From Agrobacterium vitis (GTDB lineage: Bacteria > Pseudomonadota > Alphaproteobacteria > Rhizobiales > Rhizobiaceae): a stretch of 64,000 bases of DNA. How positions within the stretch are numbered: position 1 is the stretch's first letter; each line of letters opens with the position of its first letter. Location of the stretch: assembly GCF_013426735.1 (NCBI RefSeq), contig NZ_AP023273.1, positions 62,001 through 126,000 of the forward strand. Direction: 5' to 3'. The translations under genes were made by a program, and so were the position numbers. The notes beneath the pieces were generated by a model that worked only from the letters and a program-made list of their open reading frames with translations, was not told the DNA's origin and ran no database searches. Positions 22,678 through 31,916 of the stretch are shown here, piece after piece.

Positions 22678-22689
22678 ACAAAACTCTTT

Positions 22690-23964
22690 CTACTGAAACT
22701 TATCCAGCATCTTATAATACATCCCCACCAGCGGCAAAAACCATGGCTTGCCAAAATGTCCCGGCACGGCAGGCCACTCCAACCCCTTCAGCGGATTGGC
22801 ATCGGGCTTGCCCATGATGGTATCGGCCATGATCATGCCGAGGTGGGTGGAGAGCTGCGCCCCATGGCCGGAATAGCCCATGGCATACCACAAGCCGTCC
22901 TGATATCCTGCGCGGGGGTAACGGTCCTTGGTCATATCCACCAGACCGCCCCAGCAATAGTCGATCTCGACCTTGGCAAGCTGGGGGAAAATCGCGGCAA
23001 GGGATTGGCGGAGGATTTCGCCGCTTTTGGCGTCCGATTGCTGATCGGATGTGGCAGAGAAACGGGCACGACCGCCGAAAATCAGCCGATTATCGGGCGA
23101 CAAGCGCCAGTAATTGCCAATGTTCATGGTGTTGACGCAAGTGCGGTTGCCCGGCATCACGCTCGCCACTTCTGTGTCCGATAAAGGTCGTGTGGCAATC
23201 AGAAAGCTGCCAACGGCAATGATGCGGCGGCGGAAGAAGCTGAAATTGGGCGTGGTATAAGCCCCGGTGGCCACCAGCACATCCTTGGCCGTCACGCGGC
23301 CCCGCGCGGTGGTCAGGCGGTGGCGGTCTCCCTGCTTTTCAATAGAGATGACAGAGGCCTGCTCGGCAATGTCAGCGCCGTGGCGGTGGGCGGCGGTTGC
23401 AAGGCCCACCACATAGCGGCCCATATGCATCATGGCGCTCTTTTTGGACAGCATGGCACCATGAAAAGGTGAGCCGACCTCACGTTTCAAATCCGATGGT
23501 GACAACAGGGCCGTGTCGGGATCGACCTCTTCATGCAGGGCTTCGAAATTGCGGGCAAGGCCTTCGAAATGCTGTGGCTTCGAGGCCAGTTTCAGCTTTC
23601 CGGCCCGGCGGAAATTGCAATCAATGCCTTCCTCGGCAATCAGCGCCTCGATGGTATCAATGGAACTGTCGAGCGCCTGGTAAAGCGCAATCGCCCGCTC
23701 CTTGCCCAATTCAGCCTTGGCCCCCAGATAGCTGTGGGCCAAGCCGTTGTTGAGGTGCCCGCCATTGCGGCCAGAGGCACCCCAGCCAATGCGCTGCCCC
23801 TCCAGCACGATCACCTTTGCCCCCGCTTTCGCCAGTTGGCGGGCCGCTGCGAGGCCTGTAAAGCCGCCGCCAATCACCGCGACATCAAAATCGCCTTCAA
23901 TTGCGCCGGTGATGCCCTCGGCAAATTTCGGGGCGGTGTCGTGCCAGTAGGAGAGATATTTCAT
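22690..23964 (-). CDS. FAD-dependent amine/amino acid oxidoreductase (PuuB-like, DAO family)
   Basis: A 424-residue flavoprotein with an N-terminal dinucleotide fold (DVAVIGGGFTGLAAARQLAK, about 27-46) and the conserved GASGRNGGHLNNGL segment where FAD is usually held, plus a C-terminal GYSGHGAQLSTHLG block. It belongs to the DadA/PuuB group, which oxidises an amine or gamma-glutamyl-amine to an aldehyde or imine. It starts 3 bases after the HAD gene, so the two are co-expressed on the minus strand, facing the aldehyde dehydrogenase operon. Confidence 0.88.
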   Translation of the reverse strand: MKYLSYWHDTAPKFAEGITGAIEGDFDVAVIGGGFTGLAAARQLAKAGAKVIVLEGQRIGWGASGRNGGHLNNGLAHSYLGAKAELGKERAIALYQALDSSIDTIEALIAEEGIDCNFRRAGKLKLASKPQHFEGLARNFEALHEEVDPDTALLSPSDLKREVGSPFHGAMLSKKSAMMHMGRYVVGLATAAHRHGADIAEQASVISIEKQGDRHRLTTARGRVTAKDVLVATGAYTTPNFSFFRRRIIAVGSFLIATRPLSDTEVASVMPGNRTCVNTMNIGNYWRLSPDNRLIFGGRARFSATSDQQSDAKSGEILRQSLAAIFPQLAKVEIDYCWGGLVDMTKDRYPRAGYQDGLWYAMGYSGHGAQLSTHLGMIMADTIMGKPDANPLKGLEWPAVPGHFGKPWFLPLVGMYYKMLDKFQ

Positions 23965-23967
23965 CGC

Positions 23968-24636
23968 TTAAAGACCAAACACGCCGGGGAGATCGTAAAC
24001 GCCTGCGATTTCCTGATAGCCATAATAGGGATTGGCTGGCTCATGACCGCGGTTGACCCAGACCTTGTTCTTGATGCCCAGATCATGGGCGGTCATCAGA
24101 TCATAGCGGAAGGAAGACGACACATGGGTAATGTCTTCCGGGCCGCAGCCGAGCATGTCGAACATATATTCAAAGCCCTTCATGCGCGGCTTGTAGGATT
24201 GCGCCTGCTCTGCCGTATAGACCGCATGGAAGGGCGCACCAAGCTTTTCCACATTGGACATGATCTGCGAATTCATGGCGTTGGAAAGAATCACCAGCGG
24301 AATTTCCTTGGCCACTTTGGCAAGGCCAGCAGGCACATCCGAATGCGGACCCCATGTGGGTACGCGCTCATACACGGTCTTGGCGTCTTCCTCGCGGAAG
24401 GTCACGCCGTTTCTCTTGCAGGTGCGCTCGATAGCATTGTGGACCACATCGGCATAGGGCTTCCAATCGCCCAGCACTTCATCGAGACGATAGGCTGAGA
24501 AGTCTTTGACAAACTCATCCATATGGGCGGCATCCAGTTGAGGACCGTAAATATCGCGAGCCGCTTCCGCCATCTGGAAATTGATGAGCGTGCCGTAGCA
24601 ATCGAAGGTGATGAATTTCGGGCGGAAGGGAGCCAT
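23968..24636 (-). CDS. HAD hydrolase, type II haloacid dehalogenase subfamily (first copy)
   Basis: A 222-residue HAD protein with motif I FDCYGTL (nucleophile Asp12), motif II SNAM and motif III with Lys in SYKPRMKGF. The SS.SF..D segment (HVSSSFRYDLMTAHDLG) resembles the haloacid dehalogenase signature. Despite the family name, dehalogenation is only one possibility; phosphatase or phosphonatase-like action on a pathway intermediate fits the amine-degrading neighbours as well. It is the first gene of the unit with the FAD oxidoreductase. Confidence 0.85.
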   Translation of the reverse strand: MAPFRPKFITFDCYGTLINFQMAEAARDIYGPQLDAAHMDEFVKDFSAYRLDEVLGDWKPYADVVHNAIERTCKRNGVTFREEDAKTVYERVPTWGPHSDVPAGLAKVAKEIPLVILSNAMNSQIMSNVEKLGAPFHAVYTAEQAQSYKPRMKGFEYMFDMLGCGPEDITHVSSSFRYDLMTAHDLGIKNKVWVNRGHEPANPYYGYQEIAGVYDLPGVFGL

Positions 24637-25011
24637 GGGTTTCTTGATCCTTGCAAAGCATATCGTTGAGGTTTTCCCATCATAGGCAGAGCCGCGCCAA
24701 GCGGTTCACCGCAATTGCCTCTTCTCAAAGCACAATGTTGCGTATGCAGTGGCGGATTTGGCAGAGAGTTTTGCAAACTCCTAAGAGCCGCTATCCAGAC
24801 ACCCCGCAGAAATGCAAGGCCACGGCATAAGATGCGGCGATCAATGGTCGGAACGGCCAAAGATACCAAGGACGCGCTATCGTCGGGATGATCTTCTTTG
24901 CGTAGGGGTCTATCACTGAGAAGCACCAGAGTTTGCCTTGGGAAAAGTGGCCACCGGTTTTCCCGAAAAGACAAACTCAAACAAAAAGCCAACAGATTTC
25001 AGGATAGTGCC
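24637..25011. other. Divergent promoter region (375 bases) with a perfect palindrome
   Basis: No gene is visible between the HAD/oxidoreductase unit (minus strand) and the GNAT/aminotransferase unit (plus strand). The region should hold both promoters. It contains a perfect inverted repeat, GAGTTT-TGC-AAACTC at 24766-24780, that could be an operator for an unlinked regulator. Confidence 0.5.
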
Positions 25012-25857
25012 ATGCAGGCAAGCCAGATCGACATCATTTCCTTTGGTCCCGAACACATCGACGGCGCATTTATGCTGTCGCAGCAAGCCCAATGGCCACA
25101 TCGCCGGGAAGATTGGGCCTTTTTGCTGTCCTTGAGCAAGGGCTTTGTGGCGCTTGAAGGCGGGCGCGTAGTGGGAACCGCCATGGCGACGCTTTATGGA
25201 GAGACCTGCGCCACCATCAACATGGTCATTGTCGATGCCTCCATGCGCGGGCGTGGGCTTGGCCGTAAATTGATGGACATGGCCTTGAATGCCGCAGATG
25301 GGCGCGAATGCCGTCTGGTGGCAACGCAGGATGGCCTGCCCCTCTACGAAAAGCTCGGCTTTGTCGCCGCTGGTGAAATTATCCAGCATCAAGGCATTGT
25401 CGAAGATGGCGCTATCGCCAATTCTACAATCTCCTGGGCTGATCAGGAGGTGGAGCAAGAATTGGCCACTCTTGATGCGGCTGCCTTTGGCGCGGATCGG
25501 AGTGGTCTGCTGAGCAAGCTCGCGGAAACCGGCAAATTTGCCATTCTCAGAGATGCTGGCCGCATCACCGGCTATATCGCTCTGCGTCCCTTTGGTCGCG
25601 GTGAAGTCGCGGGGCCGGTCGTGGCGGCCAATCAGGACGATGCAAAAGCCCTTCTGTCCTTTGTGTTCGCTGCAAGAACAGGATCGTTTCTGCGCGTCGA
25701 CACAGCAGTTGCAACAGGTCTTGCGCCTTGGTTGACGCAGCAAGGCCTTGTTCACGTAGGCGGCGGCGTGCCGATGCGACGCAATGCGGCACAGATAGAT
25801 CCGAATGAATCGGCTTCCGTTAAAACCTATGCACTCGCCAGCCAGTCACTCGGCTGA
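25012..25857 (+). CDS. GNAT family N-acetyltransferase
   Basis: A 281-residue GNAT with the acetyl-CoA loop RGRGLGRKLMD in the N-terminal domain (about 82-92) and LYEKLGF; the C-terminal half (about 145-281) is like the extra domain of YitH-type acetyltransferases. I chose the ATG at 25012 (MQASQIDIISFG), which has an AGGA upstream; the longer frame has no support. It starts the plus-strand unit and ends 16 bases before the aminotransferase start. An acetylating enzyme in the same cluster as an ArgE-like deacetylase suggests an acetylated intermediate. Confidence 0.82.
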   Translation: MQASQIDIISFGPEHIDGAFMLSQQAQWPHRREDWAFLLSLSKGFVALEGGRVVGTAMATLYGETCATINMVIVDASMRGRGLGRKLMDMALNAADGRECRLVATQDGLPLYEKLGFVAAGEIIQHQGIVEDGAIANSTISWADQEVEQELATLDAAAFGADRSGLLSKLAETGKFAILRDAGRITGYIALRPFGRGEVAGPVVAANQDDAKALLSFVFAARTGSFLRVDTAVATGLAPWLTQQGLVHVGGGVPMRRNAAQIDPNESASVKTYALASQSLG

Positions 25858-25873
25858 ATTTGGAGATCTGATA

Positions 25874-27247
25874 ATGTTGAGCAATTCCCTGATTGAACTG
25901 GACCGCGCCCATCTGGTGCATCCGGTTGCCTCCTATCACGGCCATGAAAAGGCCGGCGTGCGGGTTTTGAAATCCGCAAAGGGTGCCACCATCACCGATG
26001 TCAGCGGCCACCAATTGCTCGACGGCTTTGCCGGTCTGTGGTGCGTGAATGCCGGTTACGGCCAGGAAAGCATTATCGAGGCCGCCACCAAGCAGCTGCG
26101 GGAACTGCCTTACGCCACCGGCTATTTCAGCCTCGGCTCGGAACCCGCCATCCGGCTGGCTGCGGAACTGGCAGACCGCGCACCCGGCGATCTCAACCAC
26201 GTCTATTTCACCCTTGGCGGCTCAGACGCCATCGACAGCACCATCCGCTTCATCCGCTATTATTACCATTGCAAGGGCACGCCGCAGAAGGACCAGTTTA
26301 TCTCGGTAGAACAGGGCTATCATGGCTCATCCACGGTCGGCGCTGGCCTGACGGCTCTGCCGCTGTTTCATGCCGGATTCGGCCTGCCATTTGACTGGCA
26401 GCATAAAATTCCGTCGCACTACGCCTATCGCAACCCGGTCGGCAATGATCCCACCGCCATTATTGCTTCCTCCGTTGCAGCCTTGCGCAAGAAGGTCGAA
26501 GAACTGGGCAGTGAGCGCGTAGCGGCCTTCTATGTCGAACCGATTCAAGGCTCCGGCGGTGTTCTGGTGCCGCCCGATGGCTGGCTGAAAGCCATGCGCG
26601 ATGTCTGCACCGAGCTGGATATTTTGTTCGTGGCCGATGAAGTCATCACCGGGTTTGGCCGCACCGGGCCGTTGTTTGCCTGTTCGGATGATGGCGTGGT
26701 GCCGGATCTGATGACCACTGCCAAGGGCCTCACCTCTGGCTATGTGCCGATGGGTGCGGTGTTCCTGTCCGATAAAATCTACAACACCATTGCCGATGGT
26801 GCCGGATCGGCGGCGATTGGCCATGGCTATACCTATTCGGCGCATCCGGTCAGTGCCGCTGTTGGCCTTGCCGTGCTAAAGCTTTATGAGGACGGCCTGC
26901 TGGACAACGGTCGCAAAATGGGCGCACGTCTGATAGAGGGCTTGGAAAGCCTGAAAGACCATCCATTGGTGGGCGATGTGCGCGGTCGCGGCATGCTGGC
27001 CGCCATTGAAATGGTGGTGGACAAGGACAAGAAAACCCCGCTGCCAGCCGCTGCCGCACCTGCCACGCGGGTGTTTGAACGCGCCTGGGACAATGGCCTT
27101 GTCATCCGCGCCTTTGCCAATGGCATTCTGGGCTATGCGCCACCGCTGTGCTGCACGGAAAGCGAAATCGACGCCATTGTCGAGCGCACCAGGAAGACGC
27201 TGGATCAAACGCTGGAAGATCCGGACGTTCGCACTGCCATGGCCTGA
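25874..27247 (+). CDS. Class III (omega) aminotransferase
   Basis: A full-length PLP-dependent aminotransferase of 457 residues. PLP contacts are clear: Asp255 in VADEVITGFGRTG and the Schiff-base Lys284 in TTAKGLTSGYVPMGA. It resembles omega-amino acid:pyruvate and diamine aminotransferases, which would turn a terminal amine into an aldehyde for the aldehyde dehydrogenase nearby. The start at 25874 follows a GGAG site and matches relatives. The exact amino donor is not deducible. Confidence 0.9.
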   Translation: MLSNSLIELDRAHLVHPVASYHGHEKAGVRVLKSAKGATITDVSGHQLLDGFAGLWCVNAGYGQESIIEAATKQLRELPYATGYFSLGSEPAIRLAAELADRAPGDLNHVYFTLGGSDAIDSTIRFIRYYYHCKGTPQKDQFISVEQGYHGSSTVGAGLTALPLFHAGFGLPFDWQHKIPSHYAYRNPVGNDPTAIIASSVAALRKKVEELGSERVAAFYVEPIQGSGGVLVPPDGWLKAMRDVCTELDILFVADEVITGFGRTGPLFACSDDGVVPDLMTTAKGLTSGYVPMGAVFLSDKIYNTIADGAGSAAIGHGYTYSAHPVSAAVGLAVLKLYEDGLLDNGRKMGARLIEGLESLKDHPLVGDVRGRGMLAAIEMVVDKDKKTPLPAAAAPATRVFERAWDNGLVIRAFANGILGYAPPLCCTESEIDAIVERTRKTLDQTLEDPDVRTAMA

Positions 27248-27492
27248 GACCACACCCAGTCAGGCGAAATACCGCCGAACGATCAGATTCAGAATTTTCT
27301 GCCGTCTTAAGATCGGCATTCGGGAAGAAACAGCCCGTAGCTCCTGTAATACTTCGAGTGCGCCTCAGTAGAAAATGCCAGGGCGCATTCAAGATAAAAA
27401 TAAAAGTTAAGCGAGGAAACCAAGAGATCGTGAGTGACAGGAACGGCATTTGCCGGGCCTGATGCAACAAGATGGACAAGCCAGAGGATGCA

Positions 27493-28212
27493 ATGATGGC
27501 AAAGGCCTTTGCGGATTTCAAATATCTCACCTTCGACGTGGTCGGCACGCTCATTGATTTTGAGAGCGGCATTACCCATTGCCTCGCTGAGATTGCCGCA
27601 GAGACAGGCGTGACGATGGATGGAGAACACGCCCTTTCGCTCTATCGTGCGGCCCGCTATGACGATGAAGCCTTGCTTTTTCCCGATGATCTCGCGCGGG
27701 TCTACTTAAAGATCGCCCCCGCCCTCGGCCTGCCGGCAAATGCTGCGTTTAGCGAGCGCTTGCGTGGCTCCGTCACCGATTGGAAGCCTTTTGCCGATAG
27801 CGTTGCCGCGCTGGCACAGTTGAAAACCCGCTACCGGCTGATTGCCATGACCAATGCGCAGCGCTGGGCCTTTGCGTATTTCGATGAAGCCTTGGGCGAG
27901 CCCTTCCATGCCGCCTTCACCACCGACGACACAGCGACGGAAAAGCCCGATCCAGCGTTTTTCGACACGGTTTTCGCGTTCGTTGAAAAGGAAGGCAACA
28001 GCCGCGCCGATATCCTGCATGTGGCGCAAAGCCAGTATCACGACATCGGCATTTCACGGCAGCTTGGCCTGACCAATTGCTGGATCGAGCGGCGCCATGC
28101 CCAAAAAGGCTATGGCGGTACGATCGAACCGGAAACATTTGTGAAACCCGATTTTCACTTCACCTCCATGGCGGGACTTGCCGAGGCCGTAGAGTTGGAT
28201 CACGCCGTCTGA
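27493..28212 (+). CDS. HAD hydrolase, type II haloacid dehalogenase subfamily (second copy)
   Basis: A HAD protein of 239 residues, distantly related to the one at 23968-24636. Motif I reads FDVVGTL (Asp15) where the family usually has FD.YGTL, motif II is MTNAQRW and motif III is EKPDPAFF. The SSN-type segment is replaced by HVAQSQYHDIG, so haloacid dehalogenase activity is doubtful. I start it at 27493, where GAGG is well placed. The 245-base gap before it shows no gene. It precedes the ABC importer genes and is probably in the same cluster. Confidence 0.8.
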   Translation: MMAKAFADFKYLTFDVVGTLIDFESGITHCLAEIAAETGVTMDGEHALSLYRAARYDDEALLFPDDLARVYLKIAPALGLPANAAFSERLRGSVTDWKPFADSVAALAQLKTRYRLIAMTNAQRWAFAYFDEALGEPFHAAFTTDDTATEKPDPAFFDTVFAFVEKEGNSRADILHVAQSQYHDIGISRQLGLTNCWIERRHAQKGYGGTIEPETFVKPDFHFTSMAGLAEAVELDHAV

Positions 28213-28293
28213 AGGCAACACTCGATAAAATCAGCATACGATGACGTGCCACCAAAACGCACGCAACACAGTCACAACAATAAGGGGAATGTC

Positions 28294-29907
28294 ATGACAG
28301 ACAAGCAGACGACAAATTGGACCGGCGCTGACGATGCCATGGTGGAAAATGCCATTCGCCGTGGTGCCACCCGCCGGGAACTGATGCAGATGATGCTAGC
28401 TGGTGGCGTTGCCCTCACCGCCGCCGGCTCCATCATGGGGCGCGCCTCAAGCGCGCTCGCCGCGACGCCGGTCAAGGGCGGATCTTTGAAAGCCGCCGGC
28501 TATTCTGCGTCCAATGCCGATACGCTGGACCCGGCCAAGGCCTCGCTTTCCACCGACTATGTGCGCTGCTGCGCGCTCTATAACCGTTTGACCATTCTCG
28601 ATAAAACCGGCGCTCCGCAGATGGAGCTGGCAGAATCGGTTGAAAGCAAAGACGCTCAGGTCTGGACGATCAAGCTGAAAAGCGGCGTGACCTTCCACGA
28701 CGGCAAGACGCTGACCGCAGACGACGTGGTCTATTCGCTGAAGCGCCATCTCGATCCGGCCACCGGCTCCAAGGTTGCCAAGATTGCCGCCCAGATGACC
28801 GGCATCAAGGCCGTAGACAAGCAGACCGTAGAAATCTCGCTCTCGCATGCCAATGCCGACATGCCGTCCATTCTCGCCATCCATCAGTTCATGATCGTTG
28901 CCGATGGCACCACGGATTTCTCCAAGGGCAATGGCACCGGTGCCTTCGTTCTCGAAAAATTCGAGCCCGGCGTCCGCTCGATCATGAAGCGCAATGGCAA
29001 TTACTGGAAAGCTGGCGGCCCAAATGTCGACAGTTTCGAATTCTTCGCGATCAGCGAGGACAATGCCCGTGTCAACGCGCTCCTGTCGGGTGACATCCAG
29101 CTGGCTGCCTCCATCAATCCGCGCTCCATGCGTCTGGTCGATACCCAGGACGGCTTCGTGCTGTCGAAGACGACATCGGGCAATTACACCAATCTCAACA
29201 TGCGCATGGACATGGCGCCGGGCAACAAGAAAGATTTCATCGATGGCATGAAGCTGATCGTTAACAGGGAACAGATCGTCAAATCCGCATTGCGTGGGCT
29301 GGGCGAAGTCGGCAACGACCAGCCGCTGTCATCGGCAAGCTTCTATCACAATGCCGATCTGAAGCCGAAGGCCTTCGATCCCGACAAGGCGAAATTCCAT
29401 TTCCAGAAGGCGGGCGTGCTTGGCCAGTCCATCCCGGTTATCGCATCAGAAGCCGCAAGCTCTTCGATAGACATGGCGATGATTATCCAGGCATCGGCGG
29501 CAGAAATCGGCATGAAGCTCGACGTGCAGCGCGTACCCTCCGATGGTTATTGGGACAAATACTGGCTGAAGGCACCGGTCCATTTCGGCAATATCAATCC
29601 GCGTCCGACGCCGGACATCCTGTTTTCGCTGCTTTACTCTTCCGACGCGCCGTGGAACGAAAGCCAGTACAAGTCGCCGAAATTCGACAAGATGCTGCTT
29701 GAGGCCCGTGGCCTGCTGGACCAGGCCAAGCGCAAGGAAATCTATGGCGAGATGCAGGTGATGATCGCAGAGGAAGCCGGAACAGTGATCCCGGCCTATA
29801 TTTCCAACGTCGATGCTATCACGGCCAAGCTGAAAGGGCTCGAATCCAGCCCGCTGGGTGGCATGATGGGCTATGCCTTCGCCGAATATGTCTGGCTGGA
29901 AGCCTGA
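28294..29907 (+). CDS. Peptide-type ABC transporter substrate-binding protein (first system)
   Basis: A family 5 extracellular solute-binding protein of 537 residues. The leader is unusual: about 25 residues precede RRGATRRELMQMMLAGGVALTAAG, and twin arginines followed by a hydrophobic stretch and ALA suggest Tat export. The mature part has the family blocks LYNRLTILD and GVTFHDGKTLTADDVVYSLKRH. Start at 28294 after AAGGGGAA. It should deliver a peptide or amine derivative to the two permeases downstream, providing substrate for the surrounding catabolic enzymes. Confidence 0.9.
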   Translation: MTDKQTTNWTGADDAMVENAIRRGATRRELMQMMLAGGVALTAAGSIMGRASSALAATPVKGGSLKAAGYSASNADTLDPAKASLSTDYVRCCALYNRLTILDKTGAPQMELAESVESKDAQVWTIKLKSGVTFHDGKTLTADDVVYSLKRHLDPATGSKVAKIAAQMTGIKAVDKQTVEISLSHANADMPSILAIHQFMIVADGTTDFSKGNGTGAFVLEKFEPGVRSIMKRNGNYWKAGGPNVDSFEFFAISEDNARVNALLSGDIQLAASINPRSMRLVDTQDGFVLSKTTSGNYTNLNMRMDMAPGNKKDFIDGMKLIVNREQIVKSALRGLGEVGNDQPLSSASFYHNADLKPKAFDPDKAKFHFQKAGVLGQSIPVIASEAASSSIDMAMIIQASAAEIGMKLDVQRVPSDGYWDKYWLKAPVHFGNINPRPTPDILFSLLYSSDAPWNESQYKSPKFDKMLLEARGLLDQAKRKEIYGEMQVMIAEEAGTVIPAYISNVDAITAKLKGLESSPLGGMMGYAFAEYVWLEA

Positions 29908-29958
29908 TACCAGTTCGGCAGACCCTCTACGAGCGGGCCTTGGCAAATGACTTTGGAT

Positions 29959-29984
29959 CGATGCGTGCTTTATCCAACGCATCG
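29959..29984 (+). terminator. Hairpin between binding protein and permease genes
   Basis: An 8-bp perfect stem (CGATGCGT at 29959-29966, ACGCATCG at 29977-29984) with a 10-base loop, 52 bases after the binding-protein stop codon. It lacks a T tract, so it may protect the upstream mRNA or attenuate rather than fully terminate. The 180-base gap holds no gene. Confidence 0.5.
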
Positions 29985-30087
29985 CGGCAAAGCCGTTTGC
30001 CAGCCTGGCGGCATATGATGGCGGTCAACTGCATTCCGATCACACGAAGTGATTGCCGAAGATTGATCGCCCTAACCAAGCTGGAGC

Positions 30088-31044
30088 ATGTGCGTGAACG
30101 CCCGAGCCTTTTCCCTTGTTGTCAACAGGCTGATGATCGCCCTGATCACCTTGATCATCGTGTCGCTGGCCGTTTTCATGGCGACTGCGCTGTTGCCAGG
30201 CGATACGGCGACCATGCTGCTTGGTCAGGCCGCGACACCTGAAGCCGTCGAGGGCCTGCGCCAGGCCATGCACCTCAACGATCCCGCAATCCTGCGGTTC
30301 CTGCGTTGGGCAACGGGCTTGCTGCAAGGCGATCTCGGCACGTCCTACGCCAATAACATGCCGATTGCCGAGCTGATTTCCGGCCGTCTGGTCAATTCCA
30401 TGAAGCTTGCCGGCATCACTGCCCTCCTGGCCGTTCCCATCGCACTAACGCTGGGTATTACTTCGGCCATGCTACGCGGCTCCCTCTATGACCGCTGCGT
30501 CACCGTGGTGACCATTGGGGTGATTTCCGTGCCCGAATTCATGATTGCCACCTCCGCCGTTCTGCTGTTTGCGGTCTATCTGAAATGGCTACCGGCGCTG
30601 TCCTTTGCCAATGAGGTTCATAGTTTTGTTGGCCTGTTGCGCGTTTATGCCATGCCCGTCATCACGCTAACGTTCGGCGTTTCGGCCCAGATGATCCGCA
30701 TGACCCGGGCAGCGGTGATCGAAACGCTCGATACGCCCTATGTCGAAATGGCATTGCTGAAAGGCGCCTCGCGCCGCCGTATCGTGCTGCGCCATGCGCT
30801 GCCCAATGCGCTGGGGCCAATCGTCAATGCCATGGCGCTATCGCTGTCCTATCTGATCGGCGGGGTCATTATCGTCGAGACGATCTTCAACTATCCCGGC
30901 ATTGCCAAGCTGATGGTCGATGCCGTCGCCACCCGCGACCTGCCGCTGATCCAGAGCTGCGCGATGATCTTCTGCGTCGGCTATCTCGTGTTGATCACCA
31001 TTGCCGATATCGTTTCCATTCTGTCCAATCCGAGGCTGCGATGA
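30088..31044 (+). CDS. ABC transporter permease, DppB type (first system)
   Basis: A 318-residue inner membrane protein of the DppB/OppB family: an N-terminal helix (LVVNRLMIALITLIIVSLAVFMATALLPGD), five further helices and the cytoplasmic contact loop ALLKGASRRRIVLRHALPNALG (about 220-241). It forms the channel with the next gene product. The ATG at 30088 is followed by a GTG two codons later that could also serve as start. Confidence 0.92.
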   Translation: MCVNARAFSLVVNRLMIALITLIIVSLAVFMATALLPGDTATMLLGQAATPEAVEGLRQAMHLNDPAILRFLRWATGLLQGDLGTSYANNMPIAELISGRLVNSMKLAGITALLAVPIALTLGITSAMLRGSLYDRCVTVVTIGVISVPEFMIATSAVLLFAVYLKWLPALSFANEVHSFVGLLRVYAMPVITLTFGVSAQMIRMTRAAVIETLDTPYVEMALLKGASRRRIVLRHALPNALGPIVNAMALSLSYLIGGVIIVETIFNYPGIAKLMVDAVATRDLPLIQSCAMIFCVGYLVLITIADIVSILSNPRLR

Positions 31045-31916
31045 CTATGACGCCACTAAACGGGACGCCATCAACAGCACCAATCGCTCACAGACGGCGG
31101 TCATTCGGCTATCGCATCAATGCCGTTGGCATTGCCGGCCTCACCGTCATCAGCGCTTGGGCGCTGGTGGCGATATTCGCGCCCATGCTCATCCCGCATC
31201 CGGTCGGTGAGATCGTCGATTTCGACTATTTCGGGCCGATGAGTAACACGCTCTGGCTGGGCTCCGATTATCTCGGTAGGGACATGCTGTCGCGCATCAT
31301 CATGGGTGCGCGCTACACGGTCGGCATTTCACTGGCCGCCGTTACCATTGCCTGCTTTTCCGGCGTCGTGCTCGGCATGATCGCCGCCGTCGCCGGTGGC
31401 TGGATCGATACCGTGCTCAGCCGCTTTCTCGATGCGATGAACTCCATTCCCAGCAAGCTCTTCGGTCTGGTGGTGGTCGCTGCCGTCGGATCGTCGATCC
31501 CGGTTCTGGTCATGACCCTGTCGGTGATCTACACGCCCGGCGCCTATCGCTTTGCCCGCGCCCTTGCCGTCAACATCAATGCCATGGATTTCATCAGCGT
31601 CGCACGCATCCGGGGCGAGACTATTTTCTACATCATCCGCTCTGAAATCCTGCCGAATATTACCGGGCCAGTGCTGGCGGATTTTGGGCTGCGCTTTGTC
31701 TTCATCGTGTTGCTGCTCTCAGGGCTTTCCTTCCTGGGCCTCGGTGTCCAGCCGCCCAATGCCGATTGGGGCGCATTGGTGCGTGAAAATATCGGCGGCC
31801 TGCCCTTTGCGGCACCAGCGGTGATTTTCCCGTCGCTGGCCATTGCCAGCCTGACGATCAGCGTCAACATGCTGATCGATAATCTTCCCCGCAAGATCCG
31901 CGACAGGAGTGCATGA
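31041..31916 (+). CDS. ABC transporter permease, DppC type (first system)
   Basis: A 291-residue DppC/OppC permease with an N-terminal helix followed by the characteristic periplasmic LGSDYLGRDMLSRIIMGAR segment and the ATPase-contact loop VARIRGETIFYIIRSEILPN. Its start overlaps the DppB-type gene by 4 bases (ATGA) and its stop overlaps the ATPase gene in the same way, so translation is coupled. Confidence 0.92.
   Translation: MTMTPLNGTPSTAPIAHRRRSFGYRINAVGIAGLTVISAWALVAIFAPMLIPHPVGEIVDFDYFGPMSNTLWLGSDYLGRDMLSRIIMGARYTVGISLAAVTIACFSGVVLGMIAAVAGGWIDTVLSRFLDAMNSIPSKLFGLVVVAAVGSSIPVLVMTLSVIYTPGAYRFARALAVNINAMDFISVARIRGETIFYIIRSEILPNITGPVLADFGLRFVFIVLLLSGLSFLGLGVQPPNADWGALVRENIGGLPFAAPAVIFPSLAIASLTISVNMLIDNLPRKIRDRSA

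Noticed and set aside
27248..27492. The gap before the second HAD gene as a possible small gene or mobile remnant
   Set aside because: A 6-bp inverted repeat (27359-27364 with 27382-27387) is present, but there is no T tract, no good frame and no repeat I recognise.
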